64,000 bases of DNA from Gammaproteobacteria bacterium (lineage in GTDB: Bacteria; Pseudomonadota; Gammaproteobacteria; Steroidobacterales; Steroidobacteraceae), in NCBI GenBank assembly GCA_005878095.1, contig VBNH01000059.1, forward strand, positions 1 through 64,000, in the 5' to 3' direction. Of the stretch, positions 51,747-63,565 are shown piece after piece (positions within the stretch are counted from its first letter, which is position 1; each line of letters starts with the position of its first letter). A program made the translations under genes and the position numbers. A model generated the notes under the pieces. That model was not told the DNA's origin. It was given only the letters and a program-made list of their open reading frames with translations, and searched no databases.

Positions 51747-52904
51747 TCAGTTCCCCGGTGCTCGGATCTGTCCGCGAAGCGCGCCGCCCGCCTCCACCGG
51801 CGTCGCGATGCTCAGGTACCACTTGCCCGCCTCGAAGTGGCCGACGTCGGCGGCACTTATGGGGGCAAGCTCCGTCGACCAGTGCCCCATCTCGACGGAG
51901 TCCTTGCTCAGCACGGCGAGCTTGCGCCCGGTGGCGGCGCTGTCCACCTCCGCTGCATCCGCATCGTCCACGCCCGTGGAGTTGACGTGAATGCTGAGCG
52001 TGTAGGCGCTCTTATCCACCGTCGTAGCTACGACGCCCCCGGCCGCAGGGCTGACCGAGCGCGCTTCGGCAGCGGGGGCCATCGTGGAGAACGTCAGGGC
52101 GACGTTGTCGGGGGCGATCTGCCCGCGGATCTCCCCGCGCGGATTGGCCGCGGAGGTTGCGATCACGTAGAGCTTACCCTGCGACAGCGCAGTCAGCTGT
52201 TCGGCGGTGAGCAGTGCATCGGCCGGCACTTCCCACTCAGCGGTGTTGTCGCCGCTGGGCGAGAGCCTGATGAGGGCAGGTCCGGTCGCGCCAGCGAAGC
52301 CTTCATTGATGGTCACCGCAGTCGCGCTGAGGCCCGTCAGCTTCACCGTGCCGCGCGTGGCGCCGGTGTCGAGCTTCACGGTCAAGTCGGCCATTCCGGA
52401 AGCCTGAGACATCGGCGCGGGGAAGATCTGCGCCGCAGTCATGGCAACAGCGGCGATCGCCATACCCGTCGTGTTGATCATGATGGCCGGCGTGGTCGCC
52501 GTGTCGCCCGCACTGTCGGTCACCTTGGCGGTGAGCGAATGGCTGCCCTTGGTCACGGTCGTGCTGTTCCACATGTACGTGTAGGGTGAGCTGGTCACCG
52601 TTCCCACCGCCATGGCGTCGATCAGGAATTCGACGCTCGTGACCGTAAGACCGTAGGTCGAGGAAGCACTTGCAGTCGCCGTCAGCGCAACCGTGCCGCT
52701 CACGGTCGCTCCCGATGCCGGGGCGGTCAGGGTAACGGTCGGCGCCGGGCAGGGAGTGCTGTACGCTCCGCCGCAGCTCAGGGAGCCCCCCGAACCACCG
52801 CCACCGTAGCCCCCGCCGCAGGCGCTGAGGATCAGCGGCAAGGCGGCTGCGGCCAGCAGCGCGAGGACCGGACATCCAGATCCAAGAGGGGTAGTGCGTC
52901 GCAT
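51747..52904 (-). CDS. CHRD-domain lipoprotein (paralogue of the 48149-49627 gene)
   Basis: 385-residue lipoprotein with lipobox LILSACGGG (ATG 52904; GGGAGG with a 7-base spacer). It has an Ig-like domain (about 50-145, VEFLIDAMAVGTVTSSPYT) and two CHRD domains (about 155-270 and 275-380) ending EIRGQI and ALRGQI. It shares the leader, the CGGAY motif, and the EGFAGATGPALI-type and VNSTGVDDA segments with its paralogue but lacks the C-terminal haem module. It faces the haem-c/barrel gene convergently with a 49-base gap. Function unknown. Confidence 0.83.
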   Translation of the reverse strand: MRRTTPLGSGCPVLALLAAAALPLILSACGGGYGGGGSGGSLSCGGAYSTPCPAPTVTLTAPASGATVSGTVALTATASASSTYGLTVTSVEFLIDAMAVGTVTSSPYTYMWNSTTVTKGSHSLTAKVTDSAGDTATTPAIMINTTGMAIAAVAMTAAQIFPAPMSQASGMADLTVKLDTGATRGTVKLTGLSATAVTINEGFAGATGPALIRLSPSGDNTAEWEVPADALLTAEQLTALSQGKLYVIATSAANPRGEIRGQIAPDNVALTFSTMAPAAEARSVSPAAGGVVATTVDKSAYTLSIHVNSTGVDDADAAEVDSAATGRKLAVLSKDSVEMGHWSTELAPISAADVGHFEAGKWYLSIATPVEAGGALRGQIRAPGN

Positions 52905-53053
52905 GTGAAGACCTCCCGCGCGCCTGTCCGCCAAGTGAGTGTCGCTGGTGCACGCCGGGGTTTCCGGGGGAGCGCGGAAATGAATCGGGGGAACGGCAAC
53001 CCGCTTGCCGGCCCCGGTATCCCTCAAGCTTCGACCGTGGCGGAGCTGTTCGG

Positions 53054-54007
53054 CTACGCCGGTTTTTCCGACTCGCGGCGCAGCTCGCGGGGCAAGGCGA
53101 AGAACACGTGCTCCTCACGGCCGGCGATCTCCCGCGGCGCCTGCGCACCCCAGCGGCCGAGCTGCTCGAGCACCTGCTGCACCAGCAGCTCGGGCGCCGA
53201 GGCTCCGGCGGTCACGCCGACGGCGCGCTTGCCCGTGAACCATTCGGCGCGCAGGTCCGCCGGTCCGTCGATCAGATACCCGGGTACCCCGGCACGCTCG
53301 GCGAGCTCGCGCAGGCGGTTGGAGTTGGAGCTGGTGCGCGAACCCACCACCAGCAGCACGTCGCACTGCCCGAGAAGCTTCTTGACGGCGTCCTGGCGGT
53401 TCTGGGTCGCGTAGCAGATGTCTTCGCGGCGTGGACTGGCGAGTCGCGGGAATCGGCGCCGCAGCGCCGCGGCGATCTCCGCGGTGTCGTCCACGGAGAG
53501 CGTGGTCTGGGTGACGGACGCCAGCCGCTCGGGGTCGCGCACCTCGAGCGCGCCGACGTCAGCCAGGTTCTGCACCAGATGGATGCGGCCACCGTAGGAG
53601 CCATCGAAGCGGCCCATGGTGCCCTCGATTTCCGGGTGTCCGGCGTGTCCGATCAGGATCACGTCGCATCCCTCGCGCGCGTAGCGCTGTACTTCCATGT
53701 GCACCTTGGCCACCAGCGGGCAGGTGGCGTCGAACACCGTCAGACACCGGGCGCGGGCCTCCTCCTCCACCGCGCGCGACACCCCGTGCGCGGAAAAAAT
53801 CACCGTACCGCCCGCCGGCACCGCGGCCAGCTCGTCGACGAACACCGCTCCGAGCCCTCGCAGGCGCTCCACCACGTGGTGATTGTGAACCACCTCGTGG
53901 CGCACGTGGACCGGCGCACCGAACAGCTCGAGCGCCCGCTCAACGATGTCGATGGCGCGATCGACGCCGGCGCAGAAGCCGCGCGGGTTGGCGAGCAGCA
54001 CCTGCAT
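53054..54007 (-). CDS. ispH: 4-hydroxy-3-methylbut-2-enyl diphosphate reductase
   Basis: Last step of the MEP isoprenoid pathway, a 4Fe-4S enzyme giving IPP and DMAPP. The 317-residue protein has the three cluster cysteines C12 ([12 protein letters not shown]), C96 ([11 protein letters not shown]) and C198 ([12 protein letters not shown]), and HEVVHN and TQTTLS motifs for substrate binding. Its ATG overlaps the lspA stop by one base (TGATG). The usual E. coli order has fkpB between lspA and ispH; it is missing here. Confidence 0.97.
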   Translation of the reverse strand: MQVLLANPRGFCAGVDRAIDIVERALELFGAPVHVRHEVVHNHHVVERLRGLGAVFVDELAAVPAGGTVIFSAHGVSRAVEEEARARCLTVFDATCPLVAKVHMEVQRYAREGCDVILIGHAGHPEIEGTMGRFDGSYGGRIHLVQNLADVGALEVRDPERLASVTQTTLSVDDTAEIAAALRRRFPRLASPRREDICYATQNRQDAVKKLLGQCDVLLVVGSRTSSNSNRLRELAERAGVPGYLIDGPADLRAEWFTGKRAVGVTAGASAPELLVQQVLEQLGRWGAQAPREIAGREEHVFFALPRELRRESEKPA

Positions 54008-54569
54008 CAGCCGCGCACCCGCCTGGCCGCCCGGGTCTCGCGCCAGGCATCGATCAGCAGCACCACGGCGCCCACGGTGATGGCCGAATCGGCCAGGTTG
54101 AACGCGGGGAAATACGCCTGCCGCCAATGCACATGAATGAAGTCTACCACCCGGCCCAGGGTCAGGCGGTCGATCATGTTGCCGAGCGCCCCGCCGACGA
54201 TGAGCGAGAGCCCGCAGGCAAGCAGGCCCTGGACCGCGACGCGCAGCCGCCGCAGCCATACGATGAGGGCTGCGCTCACGCCCAGCGCGAGCAGCACGAA
54301 CAGCCACCGCTGCCAGCCCGAGGCATCGGAGAGGAAACTGAAGGCCGCGCCGGTGTTGTAAGTGAGAATGATGTCGAGCACCCGCAGCACGTGCACCCGC
54401 TCGAGCGGCGCAAAATGCTGCACCATCCAGGCCTTGATGAGCTGGTCCGCCAGCATGATCAACGCCGCCAATGGCAGGAAGCGCCAACCGCTCGCCGCCG
54501 CCGGCAGAGCGCCGGCCGCGCCCGCGCCCCTCGCCGGCCGCGCCGGCGTGCTGCCGTTGCCCGCCTCGC

Positions 54570-54573
<4 letters not shown>
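54007..54573 (-). CDS. lspA: Lipoprotein signal peptidase (signal peptidase II)
   Basis: Inner-membrane aspartic protease that removes signal peptides from diacylated prolipoproteins, including the lipoproteins at 48-53 kb. The 188-residue protein has four transmembrane segments and the catalytic aspartates D135 ([10 protein letters not shown]) and D162 ([11 protein letters not shown]), with NTGAAFSF near 73-80. An N-terminal Ala/Gly-rich extension of about 28 residues precedes the first helix. ATG 54573 overlaps the ileS stop by 4 bases; a longer frame upstream overlaps ileS and is rejected. Confidence 0.95.
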
Positions 54574-57392
<2,819 letters not shown>

Positions 57393-57435
57393 GTCCACTC
57401 GTTCAAACGTCGGCGGGCCCGGGTCGCCGGGCCGT

Positions 57436-58359
57436 TCAGCCTTCCAGGATGCGGCGCGCATCCGCAGCGTCGCGCCGCATCTGCGCGGTCAGCGCTTCGA
57501 GCGTCGCGAAGCGCGTCTCGTCGCGCAACTTCGCCGCGAACTCGACTTCAATCTCGCGACCGTACAGCTCGCCGCAAAAATCGAACAGGTGCGCCTCCAG
57601 CAGCGCCTCGACTCCGCCGATCGTGGGGCGGGTGCCGAGGCTGGCGACGCCCGGCAGCGCCGCGCTTGCCACCCCGTGCACGCGCACCGCAAAAACCCCG
57701 GCGACCGGCGCGCGCCGGCGCGCGAGCGGCAGATTGGCGGTCGGAAACCCCAGATCCCGTCCCAGGCGCTTGCCCGGCATCACCCGCCCGCGCATCGACC
57801 AGGGCCGACCGAGCCAACGCCGCGCGCGCTCAAAGTCCCCGCACGCCAGCGCCGCGCGCACCCCACTGCTGCTGACGCGCTCGCCGTCGAGCCTCACAGG
57901 GCCCAGCACGTCCACGTCGAACCCCAGACGCGTCCCGGCCGCAGCCAGCACAGCCGCGGTCGCCTCGCCCTTGCGTCCGAAGCGAAAGTCGTGACCGACT
58001 ACGACGAGCCGGGGGCGCAGCTCGCGCGCCAGGAGCTGCGCAAAGGCCTCAGCGGGGAGGTTACGCAAAGCCTCGCCGAAGCGCAGCAGCCACAGGTAAT
58101 CCAGGCGGGTGCCCGACAGGATCCGCCAGCGCTCGCGCAGCGAGGTGAGCCGCGCGGGCGGATCATCCGGCGCCAGGTACTCGCGCGGCATGGGCTCGAA
58201 CGTCAACAGAACCGTGGCCGCGCCGCACTGCGCCGCCTGCTCGTGCACACGTGCCAGCAGCGCCTGGTGGCCGAGGTGGATGCCATCGTACGCGCCGATG
58301 GTCAGTACACAGCCGCCAGCGCGCCGATGTGCGCCGCTGAGTCCTCGAATGAGCTCCAT
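57436..58359 (-). CDS. ribF: Bifunctional riboflavin kinase/FAD synthetase
   Basis: Makes FMN and FAD from riboflavin. The 307-residue protein has an N-terminal nucleotidyltransferase domain ([16 protein letters not shown], the HxGH adenylyltransferase signature; [12 protein letters not shown]) and a C-terminal flavokinase domain ([16 protein letters not shown], then [20 protein letters not shown]). ATG 58359 (MELIRGLSG) gives the usual start. It is the first gene of ribF-ileS-lspA-ispH and diverges from rpsT. No FMN riboswitch is seen upstream. Confidence 0.96.
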   Translation of the reverse strand: MELIRGLSGAHRRAGGCVLTIGAYDGIHLGHQALLARVHEQAAQCGAATVLLTFEPMPREYLAPDDPPARLTSLRERWRILSGTRLDYLWLLRFGEALRNLPAEAFAQLLARELRPRLVVVGHDFRFGRKGEATAAVLAAAGTRLGFDVDVLGPVRLDGERVSSSGVRAALACGDFERARRWLGRPWSMRGRVMPGKRLGRDLGFPTANLPLARRRAPVAGVFAVRVHGVASAALPGVASLGTRPTIGGVEALLEAHLFDFCGELYGREIEVEFAAKLRDETRFATLEALTAQMRRDAADARRILEG

Positions 58360-58477
58360 GATTCGCTTAAGCCATTGATGTCGAAAGACTAAGTTAACCT
58401 CGTTGCGCCGCCTTCGCATGCCCAAGGGCAGTTTATGTGAAGCGGCCGGTGTCGGCCGTCCCTCTCGCGCGGCCGCG

Positions 58478-58506
58478 TTGACAAGCGCCGGCGCGATGCG
58501 CAGACT
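58478..58506 (+). promoter_or_regulatory. Promoter of rpsT
   Basis: A consensus -35, TTGACA (58478-58483), is followed after exactly 17 bases by CAGACT (58501-58506), a fair -10. The start site would be near 58513, about 40 bases before the rpsT TTG. Confidence 0.5.
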
Positions 58507-58552
58507 ACCGGCCCTCGCTTGCTTGCGACCCGGCCGTGGATACGGAGATTTC

Positions 58553-58816
58553 TTGGCCAATACCAAGTCCGCCGAAAAGGCTGCCCGTCAGGCAGAGAAG
58601 CACCGCGCCCGCAATGTGGCGCTGCGCTCGCGGATGCGCACCGCGGTGCGCGACGTGACGACGGCCCTCGGCGGCGGCAACAAAGAGGCGGCCCAGAGCA
58701 GCTACAACCAGGCCGTCCCGATCATCGACTCGCTCGTGAGCAAGCAGATCATCCATCGTAACAAGGCCGCACGGCACAAGAGTCGCCTGGCGGCCCGTAT
58801 CCGCGCAATGCAGTGA
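58553..58816 (+). CDS. rpsT: Small ribosomal subunit protein S20
   Basis: Primary 16S rRNA-binding protein of the 30S subunit. From TTG 58553 it is 87 residues, the same length as E. coli S20, starting MANTKSAEKAARQAEKHRARN. GGAG at 58544-58547 with a 5-base spacer supports this start; the E. coli gene also uses UUG. The frame is open further upstream but without homology. It diverges from ribF and is convergent with obgE across 62 bases. Confidence 0.96.
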   Translation: MANTKSAEKAARQAEKHRARNVALRSRMRTAVRDVTTALGGGNKEAAQSSYNQAVPIIDSLVSKQIIHRNKAARHKSRLAARIRAMQ

Positions 58817-58878
58817 GGCAGTGATGAGCGCAGCGAACTCCAAGGCCAGCATCCCGATCCCGGTCATTCCGACCCCCC

Positions 58879-59955
58879 TCAAGTTGCGCCCGGCGGCGCG
58901 ACGCCAGCATCTCCTCGAGATGATGCGTGCTCGCGTGCCGCTCGATCGTGCGCCTCCAAAGACCTCATAGCCGCTTCGCACAAGGCTTTCGTTCCTTCGC
59001 CGGTCGCCCCTGAGATCAGGAACTGCGGCCCGCGATAGCGCAGTGCGCGCACGATGGCGCGCGCGCGCCGCTCGGCCTGTGCCGCCGGCAGCAGATCGCG
59101 CTTGTTCAGCACCAGCCAGCGCGGCTTCAGGGCCAGGTTCTTGCTGAACTTCTTCAGCTCCCGAACGATGGCGCGTGCATCGCGTACCGGGTCGGCCTGC
59201 GGATCGAGCGGCGCGATGTCCACCAGGTGCAGCAGCAGCCGCGTGCGCTGCAGGTGCTTCAGGAACCGGATCCCGAGTCCCGCCCCTTCCGCGGCCCCCT
59301 CGATGAGACCGGGGATATCGGCCATGACGAAGCTGCGGTGCCGCCCGACGTCCACCACTCCGAGGTTCGGGTGCAGGGTCGTGAACGGATAGTCCGCGAC
59401 CTTGGGCCGCGCCGCCGAGACCGCACGGATGAGCGTGGATTTGCCGGCGTTCGGCAGCCCCAGCAGGCCCACGTCGGCGATGACCTTGAGCTCGAATTCC
59501 AGCAGGCGCCTCTCTCCGGGAAGTCCGGGGCCGAACTGGCGCGGGGAGCGGTTGGTGCTCGACTTGAAGCGCTGGTTCCCCCAGCCGCCCTTGCCACCGC
59601 GCGCGACCAGCAGCTCCTCGCCGTCACGCGTGAGGTCTCCGAGCTCTTCGTGCGTGTCGGCGTCGCGCACCACGGTGCCGATCGGCACCGGCACGTACAG
59701 ATCCGCACCGCCGCGGCCGCTGCAGTCATTGGCGCCGCCGGGCTCCCCGTGGGCCGCCTTGAAGGTCCGCTCGATGCGGAAATCCGCCAGCGTATTGATG
59801 CCCGACGCGGCGCGCAGGTAGACGCTGCCGCCGTGGCCGCCGTCGCCGCCGTCCGGGCCGCCGAAGGGCACGAACTTCTCGCGGCGGAAACTGGCGCTGC
59901 CGCGCCCGCCGTTGCCGGCCTGCACCCGCGCTCGCGCCTCATCGACGAATTTCAT
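58879..59955 (-). CDS. obgE: GTPase ObgE/CgtA
   Basis: Ribosome-assembly GTPase. The 358-residue protein has the glycine-rich Obg domain (1-158, many GG and GxxG turns), then the G domain: G1 [10 protein letters not shown]3 [13 protein letters not shown] (VLNKRDLLP) and a SGATGEG segment. Usually it lies directly downstream of rplU-rpmA. Here a TonB-dependent receptor on the other strand separates them, so obgE has lost its normal operon position. A TACAGT six bases before its ATG may be its own -10. Confidence 0.96.
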   Translation of the reverse strand: MKFVDEARARVQAGNGGRGSASFRREKFVPFGGPDGGDGGHGGSVYLRAASGINTLADFRIERTFKAAHGEPGGANDCSGRGGADLYVPVPIGTVVRDADTHEELGDLTRDGEELLVARGGKGGWGNQRFKSSTNRSPRQFGPGLPGERRLLEFELKVIADVGLLGLPNAGKSTLIRAVSAARPKVADYPFTTLHPNLGVVDVGRHRSFVMADIPGLIEGAAEGAGLGIRFLKHLQRTRLLLHLVDIAPLDPQADPVRDARAIVRELKKFSKNLALKPRWLVLNKRDLLPAAQAERRARAIVRALRYRGPQFLISGATGEGTKALCEAAMRSLEAHDRAAREHASSRGDAGVAPPGAT

Positions 59956-59961
59956 CCGGTA

Positions 59962-59967
59962 ACTGTA
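59962..59967 (-). promoter_or_regulatory. Possible -10 box directly before obgE
   Basis: TACAGT on the minus strand ends 6 bases before the obgE ATG, which would make a leaderless transcript. There is no clear -35 and no ribosome binding site. It matters because obgE is cut off from the rplU promoter. Confidence 0.3.
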
Positions 59968-60038
59968 GCATCCGCCGCGGGGCGAGCCCGCACCGGGCCG
60001 ATGCGCCCATGCGCACCCCCGGCCGCGCGGTGAGCGGG

Positions 60039-60067
60039 TTGACGCTCGTGCCGACTGGCCCTACAGT
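60039..60067 (+). promoter_or_regulatory. Promoter of the TonB-dependent receptor gene
   Basis: TTGACG (60039-60044) and TACAGT (60062-60067) are separated by exactly 17 bases. TGGCC (60056-60060) and GGCCA (60068-60072) form an inverted repeat around the -10, a possible repressor site. Confidence 0.55.
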
Positions 60068-60090
60068 GGCCAATGTCGCGATAACAAACT

Positions 60091-60103
60091 ATCGATAATC
60101 GAT
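60091..60103. promoter_or_regulatory. Double ATCGAT element upstream of the receptor gene
   Basis: Two copies of the self-complementary hexamer ATCGAT (60091-60096 and 60098-60103) are separated by one base, about 25 bases downstream of the -10 and within the untranslated leader. Candidate operator; the cognate regulator is unknown. Confidence 0.35.
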
Positions 60104-60176
60104 GCGGCAGCACGGTGACCGCACGGACGCCGCGCCTGAACTGCCGACTCCACACGCATCCAGGGGAGATGCAGCA

Positions 60177-62669
60177 ATGCGCTGGCCGGGTTATCGGTTC
60201 CACGGATCATTCCTGCGAGAGCTTGCCTGGCTCTTGGCAGCCGGCGCGGCGTTGAGCGCGGCCTGGCCGCAGAGCGTGCGCGCCGACGAGGCCGCGCTCG
60301 AGGAGGTCACGGTGACCGCGCAGCGCGTCTCGGAGCGGCTGCAGGACGTGCCGGTGGCGGTCACGGCCATCCCGGCGAGCGAGCTGCTCGAGCGCGGCAT
60401 ACGGCAGGCGGGCGATATCACCGCCTCCGTCCCGAACCTGCTGCTCAATTCCCCGTACGGGCCGGAGGCCCAGCCCACCTTCACGCTGCGCGGAGTGACG
60501 ACTCAGGACTTCAGCGAGAACCAGAGCAGCCCGGTCGCCATGTACGTCGACGAAGTCTACAAGAGCGTCGGCGCCGTCCAGGCACTGCAGACCTACGACC
60601 TCGATCGCGTCGAGGTGCTGCGTGGTCCGCAGGGGACCTTGTACGGCAAGAACGCGACCGGGGGTGCGATCAGCTTCTACACCAAGAATCCGAGCCTGAC
60701 CGCCTACGACGGTTACATCACCGCCGGGGCGGGCAACTACAGTGCCTATTCGGTGCAGGGGGCCGTCGGCGGTCCGGTGATCGACAATGAAATCGGCTGG
60801 CGCGCCGCGGTGATGTACGAGAAACGCGACGGCTGGGTGAGGAGCGTGGTGCCGGGCGTTGAGCCTTTGAACGGCGTAGATGCCGCCGCCGGTCGCTTCA
60901 CGTTGCTTGCAAAACCGAACGACAGTCTCACGGCCCAACTCAAGCTCTCCGTCAGCCGCTCGGGCGGCACGCCCTACGGTGCGCACGCGATCAATAACGA
61001 CCCGAGCGCGACGCTCACGAATGACCCGAGCGCCTCTCTCTACACCGGCAACATCGGCTGGTTCGACAACGGCGCCAAGTTCGCCGTCCACAAGGATATT
61101 CGCAGCGACAACGCCACCCTCAAGATCGACTGGCAGCTGAGCCCGCACGCGACGCTCACTTCCGTGACCGGCTACGACTACGGCTGGTGGTACGAGAAAA
61201 GCGACGACGGCGGGCTGCCGATTTTCTTGCGTCTCGATGACCCGAACACCTACTTCTCGAGCGTAAATACGTTCTCGCAGGAGATCCGCATCGCTTCCCA
61301 CGACACGGGGGCTCTCGGCTGGCTCGGCGGACTCTACTACGGGCGCGAGAGCACGCACGCGACCGTGCAGTTTCATTTCTTCGACGGCTACAACCTCAAC
61401 TTCTGGGCTCCCACGAACGCCGGCGCGCCGACGCAGGTGTACGGCTTCGACGAGTACAACAATTTCGACCAGCTCAAGGACAGCCGGGCCGTGTTCTTCA
61501 ACGCGTCCTACACCGTGGCACCGGCAGTCACGCTGCGTGCGGGGCTGCGCTACACCAAGGATAAGGTGACGATCAGCAACTTCTATGCGCTCGAAGGCGG
61601 GCTTGCGAGCCCCGGGGCGACCACTGCGGCCACCGGCGCCGATCCCAACATCGACGCGACGACCTGGTGGACGCAGACCGTCGGCAATCCCGCGTTATAC
61701 CCGCCACCACCACCCACGCCGCCTACCGCGGGGCGTCACTACTTCCAGCAGGGACTTGCGGTGCAAGGATATGGATTCGTCCCCACATTCGAGAACGACA
61801 CCAGTAACGTGAGCGGCAAGGTTGGCGTCGACTGGAAAGCCAGCGACGGTGTGCTCGCGTACGCGAGCATCAGTCAAGGTTACCGCGGAGTCGCCTTTAA
61901 CGGGCAGGCTTATAACGACAACAGCGAGCTCACGTTCGCGGATCCAGAGAAGCTCACCTCCTACGAGCTCGGCCTCAAGACGGAGCTGTGGGAGCGGCGG
62001 GCGGTGTTCAACGCCGCGGCGTTCCACTACGACTACAAGAATCAGCAGTTTCTCGATGCCTTCACGCTGCCGGGCGGCCTCGGCACCGGGTTCCACACCA
62101 TCAATGCCCCGAAGTCGCGCGTCGACGGAGCGGAGCTCGAGTTCCGGGTCAAAGCGACGCCGGATCTCGAATTCGGCTCGACCCTTGGGCTCATGAGCAG
62201 CAAGTACGTCGACCTGACGCTGCACCAGGGTGAGTGCGTGGTGGCAGGGACGGGGCCGAACTGCACCGGCGGTGTCCCACGCATCTGCTGTGTGGGTAAC
62301 CAGCTGATCCAGGCGCCGGACTACAACGCAAGCGTCGACTTCGCCTGGCGCTTCGCCCACATCGCCGGGGGCGACCTGCGGCTCTTCGTCGACGGCAACC
62401 TCTACGGCAAGCAGTACTTCGATGCCTTCAATACCGAGCGGGACGCGCAAGGCGCTTACGGTGTCGCCAATGCCCGAGTGTCGTTCGAGAGCACGGGCAC
62501 GAGCAGGCCCGGGTTCGGCATCGGCGTGTGGGTTAAGAACCTCGCGAACCGCCAGTACCTCGCCTACGCGCTCAATCAGGGGGATGCGGATACGGGTGCA
62601 CTGGGCTTCGACTATGGGCTGGTCGGGGAGCCGCGCACCTACGGAATCGACGCGACGCTGCGATTCTAA
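60177..62669 (+). CDS. TonB-dependent outer-membrane receptor
   Basis: 830-residue active transporter of the outer membrane. A signal peptide (1-36, LAWLLAAGAALSAAWPQSVRA) is followed by a TonB-box-like ALEEVTVTAQR, the plug domain (about 50-165, QDVPVAVTAIPASEL, RGPQGTLYGKNATGGAI) and a 22-strand-type barrel ending in TYGIDATLRF with terminal phenylalanine. The plug type (VTVTAQR, YGKNATGG) is that of the large group of carbohydrate, steroid or xenobiotic receptors in Sphingomonas-like and Steroidobacter-like bacteria. ATG 60177 has GGGGAGA upstream. It is a single gene between obgE and rpmA on the opposite strand; no partner gene hints at its ligand. Confidence 0.93.
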   Translation: MRWPGYRFHGSFLRELAWLLAAGAALSAAWPQSVRADEAALEEVTVTAQRVSERLQDVPVAVTAIPASELLERGIRQAGDITASVPNLLLNSPYGPEAQPTFTLRGVTTQDFSENQSSPVAMYVDEVYKSVGAVQALQTYDLDRVEVLRGPQGTLYGKNATGGAISFYTKNPSLTAYDGYITAGAGNYSAYSVQGAVGGPVIDNEIGWRAAVMYEKRDGWVRSVVPGVEPLNGVDAAAGRFTLLAKPNDSLTAQLKLSVSRSGGTPYGAHAINNDPSATLTNDPSASLYTGNIGWFDNGAKFAVHKDIRSDNATLKIDWQLSPHATLTSVTGYDYGWWYEKSDDGGLPIFLRLDDPNTYFSSVNTFSQEIRIASHDTGALGWLGGLYYGRESTHATVQFHFFDGYNLNFWAPTNAGAPTQVYGFDEYNNFDQLKDSRAVFFNASYTVAPAVTLRAGLRYTKDKVTISNFYALEGGLASPGATTAATGADPNIDATTWWTQTVGNPALYPPPPPTPPTAGRHYFQQGLAVQGYGFVPTFENDTSNVSGKVGVDWKASDGVLAYASISQGYRGVAFNGQAYNDNSELTFADPEKLTSYELGLKTELWERRAVFNAAAFHYDYKNQQFLDAFTLPGGLGTGFHTINAPKSRVDGAELEFRVKATPDLEFGSTLGLMSSKYVDLTLHQGECVVAGTGPNCTGGVPRICCVGNQLIQAPDYNASVDFAWRFAHIAGGDLRLFVDGNLYGKQYFDAFNTERDAQGAYGVANARVSFESTGTSRPGFGIGVWVKNLANRQYLAYALNQGDADTGALGFDYGLVGEPRTYGIDATLRF

Positions 62670-62737
62670 AGCCCCGGCGCGCTGCGGGCGGCGCAGTTAG
62701 TTCGATAAGCGCGGCAGGATCGAGCGCAGTGGCCGCT

Positions 62738-63001
62738 TCAGGCCTTCTCGGGCAGCACGCTCACGTACAGGCGCTGCTCGGCGCCCTTCTTCTGGAACTG
62801 CACCTTGCCGGTCACCTTGGCGAACAGCGTATGGTCGCTGCCGACGCCGACGTTCGAGCCGGGGCGGACCGGCGTGCCGCGCTGACGCACGAGGATGTTC
62901 CCGGCGAGCACCTGCTCGCCGCCGAAGCGCTTGACCCCCAAGCGTTTGGAGTGGGAGTCGCGGCCGTTCTTGGTACTGCCGCCTGCCTTTTTGTGTGCCA
63001 T
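62738..63001 (-). CDS. rpmA: Large ribosomal subunit protein L27
   Basis: 50S subunit protein near the peptidyl transferase centre. The 87-residue protein starts [20 protein letters not shown], without an N-terminal cleaved extension, and carries the [10 protein letters not shown] motif. It lies 26 bases downstream of rplU. In most bacteria obgE would follow; here the next gene on this strand is past the receptor gene. Confidence 0.97.
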   Translation of the reverse strand: MAHKKAGGSTKNGRDSHSKRLGVKRFGGEQVLAGNILVRQRGTPVRPGSNVGVGSDHTLFAKVTGKVQFQKKGAEQRLYVSVLPEKA

Positions 63002-63027
63002 GACTAAGGTGTCCTGCGAAACAGCGC

Positions 63028-63342
63028 TCAGCCGGCGCTGATGTCCGTGACCTTGACCTCGGTGAACAACTGTCGGTGGTTCTTCTGCCGCAGGTAATGC
63101 GCGCGGCGCTTGAACTTGACCACCGACACCTTGGCGCTCTTGCCGTGGCGCACCACCGTGGCGAGTACCTTGCCCCCCTTGAGGGTGGGCTTACCGAGCT
63201 TGACGTCCGCCCCCTCGCCGACCAGCAGCACTTCGCCGAACTCGACCGTGGCGCCCGGCTCGGCGTCGAGCTTCTCGACGCGCAACACGCCGTCCTTGGT
63301 CACCCGATATTGCTTGCCGCCCGTGGCGATGACCGCGTACAT
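63028..63342 (-). CDS. rplU: Large ribosomal subunit protein L21
   Basis: 50S subunit protein that binds 23S rRNA together with L20. The 104-residue protein (ATG 63342, [14 protein letters not shown]) shows the C-terminal signature [22 protein letters not shown] longer open frame upstream has no homology. A near-consensus promoter sits about 40 bases upstream. Confidence 0.97.
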   Translation of the reverse strand: MYAVIATGGKQYRVTKDGVLRVEKLDAEPGATVEFGEVLLVGEGADVKLGKPTLKGGKVLATVVRHGKSAKVSVVKFKRRAHYLRQKNHRQLFTEVKVTDISAG

Positions 63343-63382
63343 GGTATTTGAGGAGGCTGGGCCGTGAGCCGAAAGGCCGCGC

Positions 63383-63411
63383 ATTCTACTGACGGATCTC
63401 CTCGGGGTCAA
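63383..63411 (-). promoter_or_regulatory. Promoter of rplU-rpmA
   Basis: On the minus strand TTGACC (63406-63411) and TAGAAT (63383-63388) are 17 bases apart, followed by a GC-rich discriminator (GCGCGG) typical of growth-rate-regulated ribosomal promoters. Transcription would start near 63376, leaving a leader of about 35 bases. Confidence 0.7.
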
Positions 63412-63565
63412 ACGGCTGTTTCCCCAAGTGCGACGGGGACTTAGCTCCCACCCGCAGGCGCTGCGCACCGCCCCAGCTAATTTCTCCAAAGCCGCCCCGG
63501 TCGGCTACGATGCCTGGCCGTTCCAAAGCGCCCACCCGTCCAAGAAACACCCCGCCTTCCTGCCA

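Noticed and set aside
58824-58970. A 48-codon plus-strand ORF just after rpsT with GAGG upstream
   Set aside because: Its second half is antisense to the end of obgE, the product has no recognised similarity, and it looks like chance in a convergent gap.
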